Below are positions 57,820 through 64,000 of a stretch of 64,000 nt of DNA, piece after piece. The notes under the pieces were generated by a model. It did no database searches. It had not been told where the DNA came from and saw nothing but the letters and a program-made list of their open reading frames with translations. The first letter of the stretch is position 1; every line of letters begins with the position of its first letter. Both the position numbers and the translations under genes were made by a program. Location of the stretch: NCBI GenBank assembly GCA_025699005.1, contig JAILWI010000008.1, forward strand, positions 1-64,000. Direction: 5' to 3'. Source of the DNA: Chloroflexota bacterium (GTDB lineage Bacteria > Chloroflexota > Limnocylindria > QHBO01).

Positions 57820-60513
57820 TCAGGCGAAGAGCGGGTTTCCCCGGTCCGGGTCGATCTCAAGCTCGGCGATGGCCCGCTTCAGCTCGTCCGGCGTCGACTT
57901 GCCGTCCAGGCACAGCGCGTGGAGCGCCGCGTACGCGATGTGCTCCGCGTTGACCTCGAAGTGGGCGCGCAGCGCCTCCCGCGTGTCGGATCGGCCGAAC
58001 CCGTCGGTCCCGAGCACGGCATAGGGCCGATCGACCCAGCGCGTGATCATGTCCGGCACTGCCTTCATGTAGTCGGTGGCGGCGACGATCGGCCCCTCGG
58101 TCGGATCCAGGCACTGGCGGACGTAGGGGACTCGCTGCTCGGCGTCGGGATGGAGACGGTTCCAGCGCTCGACATCGAGGGCCTCGTTCCGCAGCTGCTG
58201 GAAGCTCGTGGCGGACCACACGTCGGCGGCGACGTCGTAGCGCTCGCGGAGGATGTCGCGGGCCTTCAGGGCCTGCAGCAGGATCGGGCCTGACGCGAGG
58301 AGCTGGACGCGGCGCTGGCCGCCATCGGCGGTGCTGAAACGATAGAGCCCGCGCAGCACGCCCTCGTCGGCGCCCTCGGGCTTGGGCGGCATCGGCCAGT
58401 TCTCGTTGTAGAGCGTGACGTAGTAGAAGACGTCGTCGGCCCGCTCGCCGTACATGCGGTCGATGCCCTCGCGCACGATGGTCGCGAGCTCGTAGGCGAA
58501 CGCCGGGTCGTAGGCCAGGATGTTCGGCACCGTGCTGGCGAGCACGTGCGAGTGGCCGTCATCGTGCTGGAGGCCCTCGCCGGTCAGCGTCGTGCGACCG
58601 GCCGTGGCGCCCATCATGAAGCCGCGGCCGCGCGCGTCGCCGAATGCCCACACCTGGTCGCCGGTGCGCTGCATCCCGAACATCGAGTAGAACGTGTAGA
58701 ACGGGACGACCGGCTCGCTCCACGTTGCGTACGACGTCCCGGCCGCCTGGAAGCTGGCCATCGAGCCGGCCTCGGTGATGCCCTCCTCGAGGAGCTGCCC
58801 GTCGGTCTTCTCGATGTAGCTGAGCAGCAGCTCCTTGTCGACCGGCGTGTAGTTCTGCCCGAGCGGGTTGTAGATCCCGACCTCCTTGAAGAGGGGATCC
58901 ATGCCGAACGTGCGGGCCTCGTCGGGGATGATCGGGACGATTCGCGAGCCGATCTCGGGGTCGCGCACGAGGTTGCGGACGAGCCGGCTGAAGGCCATCG
59001 TCGTGCTGGCGGGTCGGTCGGATCCGGCATCGAACTCTTTGAACGATGCGGCCTTCGGCGCCGGGAGCGGCTTCGGCACGTAGCGTCGCTGGGGGGTCGC
59101 CCCGCCCAGCTGCGCACGGCGCTCGAGCATGTACTGGATCTCCGGCGCGTCCTTGCCGGGGTGGTAGTACGGCGCCTCCTTGAGCTTGTCGTCGGGGATC
59201 GGCAGCTCGAGGCGGTCGCGGAAGACCTTCAGCTCATCGGCGGTGAGCTTCTTCGCCTGGTGGGTGACGTTGCGGCCCTCGATACCCGGGCCGAGCGTCC
59301 AGCCCTTGACCGTCTTGGCCAGGATCACGGTGGGCGCGCCCTTGTGCTCGACGGCCGATGCATACGCCGCGTAGACCTTGCGGTAGTCGTGACCGCCGCG
59401 CCGCAGGCGGGCCAGGTCCTCGTCCGGAAGGTGCTCGACGAGCGCCCGCAGTCGTGGGTCGCCGCCGAAGAACTGCTCGCGGATCGTGGCTCCGTCGCTG
59501 ACCGCCATGCGCTGGTAGTCGCCGTCGAGCGTCTCGTTCATGCGGTTGAGGAGCACGCCGTCCGTGTCGCGGGCCAGCAGCTCGTCCCACTCGCGGGCCC
59601 AGATGACCTTGATGACGTTCCACCCGGCGCCGCGGAAGACAGCCTCGAGCTCCTGGATGATCTTTCCGTTGCCGCGAACCGGGCCATCGAGCCGCTGGAG
59701 GTTGCAGTTCACGACGAACGTGAGGTTGTCCAGTCCTTCGCGTCCGGCAAGCGACAGCGCGCCGACCGACTCCGGCTCGTCCATCTCGCCGTCGCCGAGG
59801 AAGGCCCAGACGCGTGCGTTGGATGTGTCCGCCAGGCCGCGCGCCGCGAGATAGCGGTTGAAGCGCGCCTGGTAGACCGCCGCGATCGGGCCGAGGCCCA
59901 TGCTCACGGTCGGGAACTGCCAGAAGTCGGGCATGAGCCGCGGGTGCGGATAGCTCGACAGGCCGACGTCCGGCGTGAGTGCCTCGCGCCGGAAGTGGTC
60001 GAGGTTCTCCTCCGTCAGGCGTCCCTCGAGGAAGGCACGGGCGTAGATGCCGGGGGCCGCGTGGCCCTGGTAGTAGATCTGGTCGCCGGGACCGGCGTCC
60101 GATCCACGGAAGAAGTGGTTGAAGCCGACCTCGTACAGGCTCGCGGCGCTGGCGTAGGTGGAGAGGTGGCCGCCGATGCCCTCGAACTTCGTGTTCGCGC
60201 GCAGCACCATGGCCAGGGCGTTCCAGCGGATGAGGCGCCGGATCTTCAGCTCCATCGCTTCGTCGCCGGGGAAGTACGGCTCCTGCTCGGGGCTGATCGT
60301 GTTGATGTACCGCGTCTGGGTCAGCGTGGGCAGGCCGACCTGCAGCTGCCGCGCGCGCTTGAGGAGCTTGAAGACGACGTATCGCGCGCGCTCGGGCCCG
60401 GCGGCCTCGACGAGCGCCTCGAGCGACTCGAGCCACTCCTGCGTCTCGACCGGATCGATGTCCGGGAGCTGCTGCTTGAACTGGTCGAAGATCTCGTGGA
60501 TCGGCTGCTGCAT
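57820..60513 (-). CDS. aceE: Pyruvate dehydrogenase E1 component (homodimeric)
   Basis: 897 residues, the usual length for homodimeric E1. It decarboxylates pyruvate with thiamine diphosphate and passes acetyl to E2. The ThDP motif GDGEMDEPES...NCNLQ (GDG-x-NN type) is near residue 250-280, and HDDGHSHVLASTVPN with active-site His is near 660. Other family stretches are YINTISPEQEPYFPGDE and MVRRFVQNQ-like regions. No aceF or lpd is found near it, so E2/E3 must lie elsewhere. The ATG at 60513 (QQPIHEIFDQF) is preceded by a TACGAT box at 9 bases. It is divergent from the flavin monooxygenase. Confidence 0.95.
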   Translation of the reverse strand: MQQPIHEIFDQFKQQLPDIDPVETQEWLESLEALVEAAGPERARYVVFKLLKRARQLQVGLPTLTQTRYINTISPEQEPYFPGDEAMELKIRRLIRWNALAMVLRANTKFEGIGGHLSTYASAASLYEVGFNHFFRGSDAGPGDQIYYQGHAAPGIYARAFLEGRLTEENLDHFRREALTPDVGLSSYPHPRLMPDFWQFPTVSMGLGPIAAVYQARFNRYLAARGLADTSNARVWAFLGDGEMDEPESVGALSLAGREGLDNLTFVVNCNLQRLDGPVRGNGKIIQELEAVFRGAGWNVIKVIWAREWDELLARDTDGVLLNRMNETLDGDYQRMAVSDGATIREQFFGGDPRLRALVEHLPDEDLARLRRGGHDYRKVYAAYASAVEHKGAPTVILAKTVKGWTLGPGIEGRNVTHQAKKLTADELKVFRDRLELPIPDDKLKEAPYYHPGKDAPEIQYMLERRAQLGGATPQRRYVPKPLPAPKAASFKEFDAGSDRPASTTMAFSRLVRNLVRDPEIGSRIVPIIPDEARTFGMDPLFKEVGIYNPLGQNYTPVDKELLLSYIEKTDGQLLEEGITEAGSMASFQAAGTSYATWSEPVVPFYTFYSMFGMQRTGDQVWAFGDARGRGFMMGATAGRTTLTGEGLQHDDGHSHVLASTVPNILAYDPAFAYELATIVREGIDRMYGERADDVFYYVTLYNENWPMPPKPEGADEGVLRGLYRFSTADGGQRRVQLLASGPILLQALKARDILRERYDVAADVWSATSFQQLRNEALDVERWNRLHPDAEQRVPYVRQCLDPTEGPIVAATDYMKAVPDMITRWVDRPYAVLGTDGFGRSDTREALRAHFEVNAEHIAYAALHALCLDGKSTPDELKRAIAELEIDPDRGNPLFA

Positions 60514-60522
60514 GTCTGGCCT

Positions 60523-60606
60523 ATCGTAGCCGCGAACGTCGGTCGGTGGCGAGCCGCCACCTGCCGGTCCGCGGCGGCCGCCGGCGAACAGGCCGCGAAG
60601 TATGCT
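60523..60606. promoter_or_regulatory. Divergent promoter region of aceE and the flavin monooxygenase
   Basis: Minus strand TACGAT (60523-60528), 9 bases before the aceE ATG. Plus strand TATGCT (60601-60606), 9 bases before the GTG at 60616. Both fit short or absent leaders. Confidence 0.4.
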
Positions 60607-60615
60607 ACGCCGGCC

Positions 60616-61824
60616 GTGGAACACCTTCGGGTCACCATCATCGGAGCCGGCCAGGCCGGCCTGTCGCTGAGCCGAGAGCTCACGCGTCGCGATGTCGAGC
60701 ACGTGGTCCTCGAGCGGGGCCGAACCGGCCAGTCCTGGCGCGACCGATGGGACAGCTTCTGCCTCGTGACGCCGAACTGGACGGTCCAGCTGCCCGACGG
60801 GGCATACGACGGTCCCGACCCCGACGGCTACCTCGACCGCGACGAGATCGTCACCTTCCTCGAGCGCTACGCGGACGCCATCGATGCGCCGGTGCGTGAA
60901 GGCGTCGAGGTGCGCTCGATCGACCCATCGCCGGACGGGGGCTTCACACTGGGCACCTCCGCCGGCGAGGTTCGGACCGAGCGCGTCGCGATCGCGTCGG
61001 GCGCCTACCAGCACGCGATCCACCCGCATGCCGAGACCCTGCCCGGTTCGATCACGCAGATGGACGTTGCCGACTATCGACATCCGGGGAGCCTGCCGGA
61101 CGGTGGTGTCCTCGTGGTCGGCAGTGGCCAGTCCGGTCTGCAAATCGCCGAGGAGCTGAGCCGGGCGGGACGCGACGTCGCCATGGCCTGTGGCCGCGCC
61201 CCCTGGATGCCGCGCCGTGTGGGCGGGCGCGACTTCGTGTGGTGGCTCGTCCACTGCGGGTTCCTCGACCAACCGGTCTCGGCGCTCCCGTCGCCGGCGG
61301 ACAGGCTGACCGCCAACGTCCAGAACTCGGGCGCCCGTGGCGGCCACGACCTGAACTACCGGGTGCTCCGCGACGCGGGCGTGGAGCTGGTCGGTCGCTT
61401 CCTCGGGGCGTCAGGCGATGAGCTGCGATTCGCCCCGGACCTCGGAGCCAGCGTCGCGTGGGGCGACGAGCGATACCGGATGCTCGCGACCCTCTTCCGG
61501 CGCCACGCAGCCGAACAGGGGATCCCCGCGCCGGACATGCCCGAGCCCGAGCCGTTCGACGGCCAGACTGCCGAGTCGCTGCCGCTCGACCGGTTCCGCT
61601 CCGTCCTGTACGCGGGGGGCTACCGGCCCGGCTACCGGGCCCTCGTGCCATGGGCCGATGCATTCGACGACCTCGGGTTTCCGATCCACGTCGACGGCGA
61701 GAGCGAGGCCGTGCCGGGGCTCCACTTCATCGGTGTCCACTTCCTCCGCACGCGCAAGTCTTCGCTGCTGCTCGGCGTCGGCGAGGATGCCGCGATCGTC
61801 GCCGACCGCATCGCCGCGGGCTGA
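60616..61824 (+). CDS. FAD-dependent monooxygenase (FMO/CzcO-like)
   Basis: 402 residues. The FAD-binding motif is IIGAGQAGLSLSRELTRRDV at residue 7, followed by GQSWRDRWDSFCLVTPN. The NADPH motif is VLVVGSGQSGLQIAEELSRAG near 165. The C-terminal region has VLYAGGYRPGYRALVPWADA and GLHFIGVHFLRTRKSSLLLG. It would oxygenate a soft nucleophile such as an amine, or act as a Baeyer-Villiger-type enzyme; the substrate is unknown. A GTG start at 60616, immediately after a TATGCT box. A large open frame upstream is antisense to aceE. Confidence 0.88.
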   Translation: MEHLRVTIIGAGQAGLSLSRELTRRDVEHVVLERGRTGQSWRDRWDSFCLVTPNWTVQLPDGAYDGPDPDGYLDRDEIVTFLERYADAIDAPVREGVEVRSIDPSPDGGFTLGTSAGEVRTERVAIASGAYQHAIHPHAETLPGSITQMDVADYRHPGSLPDGGVLVVGSGQSGLQIAEELSRAGRDVAMACGRAPWMPRRVGGRDFVWWLVHCGFLDQPVSALPSPADRLTANVQNSGARGGHDLNYRVLRDAGVELVGRFLGASGDELRFAPDLGASVAWGDERYRMLATLFRRHAAEQGIPAPDMPEPEPFDGQTAESLPLDRFRSVLYAGGYRPGYRALVPWADAFDDLGFPIHVDGESEAVPGLHFIGVHFLRTRKSSLLLGVGEDAAIVADRIAAG

Positions 61825-61858
61825 GCTCAGCGGCACGCCGCTTGCGATCATCTGACCG

Positions 61859-63235
61859 ATGCGCACGATCTATCGATCCGAGCCGCCCTGGCCGCACCGC
61901 GTCCTCATCCTGGGCGGGGGCTTCGCCGGCGTCGAGACCGCCCGGCATCTCGAGAAGCTGACGAAGCGTCGCGACGACATCGAGATCTGGCTCGTCAGCC
62001 GCGAGAACTTCACGCTTTTCACGCCGCTCCTTCCCGAGGTCTGCTCCGGGATGCTCGAAGCGCGGCACTCCGTGACCGCGCTCCGCGCGCAGCTGAAGCG
62101 TCCGTCGAGCTGGGCGGTCACGGCGGTCGTGGAGCGGATCGACCTCGACGCGAAGCAGGTGACCGTCACCGGCGGTGACGGAGATCCGCATCGGCTCAAC
62201 TACGACACGCTGGTGATTGCGCTCGGTGGAGAGACGGCCACGTTCGGGATCAAGGGCATCCCCGAGTACACGGCCGGCATGAAGACGCTGGCCGATGCCT
62301 TCGCCCTCCGCAACCGGATGATCGAGATGCTCGAGCGGGCCGAGCTCGAAGACGATCCGGAGGAGCGACGGGCGCAGCTCACGTTCGTCGTCGGCGGCGG
62401 CGGGTTCTCCGGCGTGGAGACGGCCGGGGAGATCGAGGACTTCGTTCGCCGCGTCCGCAAGCGCTACTACGCCAAGATCGACCCCGAAGAGCCGCGCGGG
62501 CACATCGTCGAGCTCGGCCCGCGGCTACTCGCCGAGATGCCGGAAGGCATGGGTGAGTACGCCGCCGAGAAGCTGGCGAGGCGCGGCTATACGATCCATA
62601 CCGACACCGCCATCAAGGAGGTCCGGGTCGACGGCGTCGTCGTCGGGGACGACAACGAGTTCATCCCGTCGAAGACCGTGATCTGGACCGGCGGGGTGCG
62701 GCCCTCTCCGGTGGTGCGCGAGTCGGGGATCGAGGTCGACAAGGGCGGTCGCGCCGTCGTGTCGGGCTCGATGGAGACGAGCCACCCCGGCGTGTGGGCG
62801 ATCGGCGACTGCGCGCTGGTGCCGAAGCTCGACCAGGAGGGCGCGTACCACGCGCCCACCGCCCAGAACGCGGTACGCGAGGCGAAGCGACTGGCGAAGA
62901 ACATCCTGGCCTCGATCGACGGGCGGAAGCGAGACATCGAGCCGTTCGAGTACCGCACCATCGGCACCCTGGCCAGCATCGGCCATCACACGGGCGTCGG
63001 GGTCGTGTTCGGCGTCCGCGTGCGGGGCTGGCTGGCGTGGTTCATGTGGCGCGGCTACTACTGGAGCCGCGTGCCGGGAATCGGCGGCAAGGCCCGCGTC
63101 GGCCTCGAATGGTTCCTGAATGCGATCTTCGGCTCGGATCCCGTCCAGCTCAAGGTCGACTACCCGGGGACCGCGGGCATGGGGCCGTCCGGGACGCGCC
63201 GATCGCGTCCTCGCTCGACTGATCCGCGGGCCTGA
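61859..63235 (+). CDS. ndh: Type II NADH dehydrogenase (NDH-2)
   Basis: 458 residues. The FAD motif HRVLILGGGFAGVETARHLE at the N-terminus, ENFTLFTPLLPEVCSG (quinone-side conserved), the NADH motif LTFVVGGGGFSGVETAGEIE near 180, IWTGGVRPSPVV, and GVWAIGDCA near 310 are all present. The C-terminal part has the amphipathic helical region WLAWFMWRGYYWSRVPG for peripheral membrane attachment. It passes electrons from NADH to menaquinone without proton pumping, feeding the qcr/cta branch encoded earlier in the window. The ATG follows the monooxygenase by 34 bases. Confidence 0.93.
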   Translation: MRTIYRSEPPWPHRVLILGGGFAGVETARHLEKLTKRRDDIEIWLVSRENFTLFTPLLPEVCSGMLEARHSVTALRAQLKRPSSWAVTAVVERIDLDAKQVTVTGGDGDPHRLNYDTLVIALGGETATFGIKGIPEYTAGMKTLADAFALRNRMIEMLERAELEDDPEERRAQLTFVVGGGGFSGVETAGEIEDFVRRVRKRYYAKIDPEEPRGHIVELGPRLLAEMPEGMGEYAAEKLARRGYTIHTDTAIKEVRVDGVVVGDDNEFIPSKTVIWTGGVRPSPVVRESGIEVDKGGRAVVSGSMETSHPGVWAIGDCALVPKLDQEGAYHAPTAQNAVREAKRLAKNILASIDGRKRDIEPFEYRTIGTLASIGHHTGVGVVFGVRVRGWLAWFMWRGYYWSRVPGIGGKARVGLEWFLNAIFGSDPVQLKVDYPGTAGMGPSGTRRSRPRSTDPRA

Positions 63236-63241
63236 TCTCGC

Positions 63242-63247
63242 TAGACT
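63242..63247 (+). promoter_or_regulatory. Putative leaderless -10 box
   Basis: TAGACT, 7 bases before the ATG at 63255; the same hexamer and spacing as before 41112. Confidence 0.45.
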
Positions 63248-63254
63248 GCCAGCC

Positions 63255-63596
63255 ATGTCGCGCGAGGAACGGCGCCAGTACGAGCGCCAGATGAAGAGCA
63301 TGGAGCGGGGCGTCTCGCTTCCACCCGCAGCCCGCCAGCGGGCCGAGCGCAACGCGGCTCGCCGTGCCCGCCGCGCCTCCGCCGAGGGCGTGCCGTCGCC
63401 GCGCCGCTTCTGGATCCGGAACGGGCTTGTGTCGCTCGCCGCCGGCTTCCTTGCCTTCAGCCTCCAGTGGCCGAACATGCCGTTCGCGCTCTACGTGGGC
63501 ATCGCCGTGACCATCGTCGTCGCGGCCGTGATCTTCGGCATCCGGCTGGTCGTGCGACGCGGACAGCCGCGCGGAGCAGGCCCGCCCCGCAGTTGA
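63255..63596 (+). CDS. Small two-helix membrane protein with basic N-terminus
   Basis: 113 residues. The first ~55 residues are strongly basic and helical (SREERRQYERQMKSMERG, ARRARRASAEG). Two membrane helices follow: NGLVSLAAGFLAFSLQWP and FALYVGIAVTIVVAAVIFGI. The protein ends in a basic tail. No family recognised. The start is set by the leaderless box; an open frame upstream lies within ndh. Confidence 0.7.
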   Translation: MSREERRQYERQMKSMERGVSLPPAARQRAERNAARRARRASAEGVPSPRRFWIRNGLVSLAAGFLAFSLQWPNMPFALYVGIAVTIVVAAVIFGIRLVVRRGQPRGAGPPRS

Positions 63597-63644
63597 CCGC
63601 GGAGGCACAATGGCCCGGTCAGATATCGCTGGGAGACCCGGGCA

Positions 63645-63959
63645 TTGGGCGATCATTCCCACGACGACCACGGCCACGACCATGACCACGAAGGTCATGA
63701 CCACGCCGATCACGACCACGCCGATCATGACCACGCCGATCATGACCACGGCAGGTTCTCCGTCGGCCAGGAGGAGGCGGGCGAGACTCCCGAGAAGGAG
63801 CATCGGGGAGACTTCGCCGAGGGCCAGCAGGCTGGCCATTTGACCGTCGACGACCGGCGCGGCGATTTCGCCGAGGGCCAGGAGCGCGAAGCCGGTCATG
63901 GTCACGCCACGGAAGACGGCCCTGACTACGCTCGCGGCCACGAGCACGATCCCGAGTGA
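63645..63959 (+). CDS. Histidine-rich repeat protein
   Basis: 104 residues. The N-terminal ~35 residues are mostly His and Asp (HDHADHDHADHDHADHDHG), a likely metal-binding tail encoded by a 15-base DNA repeat (63696-63750). The second half contains two copies of RGDFAEGQ separated by 15 residues (63810-63890 region), which may be a second repeat module. A TTG start is supported by GGGAG nine bases upstream. No known enzyme domain; possible nickel, zinc or copper storage (inference). Confidence 0.6.
   Translation: MGDHSHDDHGHDHDHEGHDHADHDHADHDHADHDHGRFSVGQEEAGETPEKEHRGDFAEGQQAGHLTVDDRRGDFAEGQEREAGHGHATEDGPDYARGHEHDPE
63696..63750. repeat. 15-base tandem repeat coding for the His/Asp tail
   Basis: Unit CATGACCACGCCGAT in about 3.7 copies; the second copy has one substitution (CACGACC...). 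Each unit encodes one HDHAD pentapeptide. Confidence 0.85.
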
Positions 63960-63979
63960 GCGGTCCCGGACGGACCGCT
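63959..63979 (+). terminator. Hairpin after the His-rich gene
   Basis: AGCGGTCC and GGACCGCT pair over 8 bases around CGGAC, starting at the last base of the stop codon. Possible terminator. Confidence 0.5.
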
Positions 63980-64000
63980 GACGACCTCGTCCGGAGCGCG

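Noticed and set aside
58546-60615. Very long plus-strand open frame continuous with the flavin monooxygenase
   Set aside because: It is the antisense of aceE, with Arg/Leu-biased non-family translation. Long antisense frames are expected at this GC content. Only the part from 60616 codes for a recognisable enzyme.

Overview
This window is one contiguous piece of a high-GC bacterial chromosome. Genes are packed on both strands, and stop/start overlaps (ATGA, GTGA, TGATG) are very common. No phage genes, transposase, rRNA or CRISPR array is visible. Gene content fits Chloroflexota (Limnocylindria/Ellin6529-like) or an actinobacterial relative: actinobacterial-style qcrCAB with a diheme cytochrome c and a three-helix Rieske protein, ctaC-ctaD-ctaF, homodimeric pyruvate dehydrogenase E1, a deazaflavin-type oxidoreductase and a topoisomerase IB. 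The taxonomic call is inference; there is no marker rRNA.

Layout. 1-3.4 kb: a membrane-anchored M1-like protein with an altered active site, a nicotinate phosphoribosyltransferase and a TPR protein. 3.4-5.05 kb (minus): topoisomerase IB and a NUDIX hydrolase. 5.1-8.8 kb (plus): two coupled ABC transporter pairs. 8.9-17.6 kb (minus): a sugar ABC importer (ATPase, lipoprotein, two permeases), an endonuclease/exonuclease/phosphatase-fold hydrolase, a GH38 alpha-mannosidase and a cNMP-binding protein, reading as a mannoside-uptake and breakdown locus. 17.7-20.6 kb: ParB-like, phosphoesterase and small membrane proteins. 20.5-26.5 kb: the respiratory chain, with qcrCAB facing ctaCDF. 26.6-31.3 kb: tRNA-His, an RhlE helicase, a YHS protein, a DMT transporter and a LysR regulator. 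31.4-35.3 kb: a CopB-type P-ATPase and a luciferase-like monooxygenase/FMN-reductase pair under a palindromic operator. 35.3-39.8 kb: NUDIX, amine oxidase, DUF2269, AI-2E family exporter and response regulator. 40-46.1 kb: a CAP-domain secreted protein, a MacB-like ABC exporter, a PPC protein and an MFS transporter. 46.3-49.6 kb: a zinc-finger/TM/calcium-repeat membrane protein back to back with a sigma factor, then a lipoprotein hydrolase. 49.8-53.4 kb: tRNA-Arg, DUF305, a J-domain protein, secreted proteins and a CHRD protein. 53.5-57.2 kb (minus): an operon of a tiny ORF, DUF2089, DUF4097, a SHOCT-like protein and a GH13 glucosidase, headed by the best sigma-70 promoter in the window. 57.3-64 kb: a J-domain/zinc-ribbon protein, aceE, a flavin monooxygenase, NDH-2 and a histidine-rich repeat protein.

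The main system-level observations are: (i) a recurring TAnnnT box 5-9 bases before start codons, implying widespread leaderless transcription; (ii) the divergent sigma-factor/membrane-protein pair, a candidate for an undescribed signalling pair; (iii) the operator-controlled flavin monooxygenase duo with no repressor gene nearby; (iv) several small ORFs below usual annotation cut-offs.
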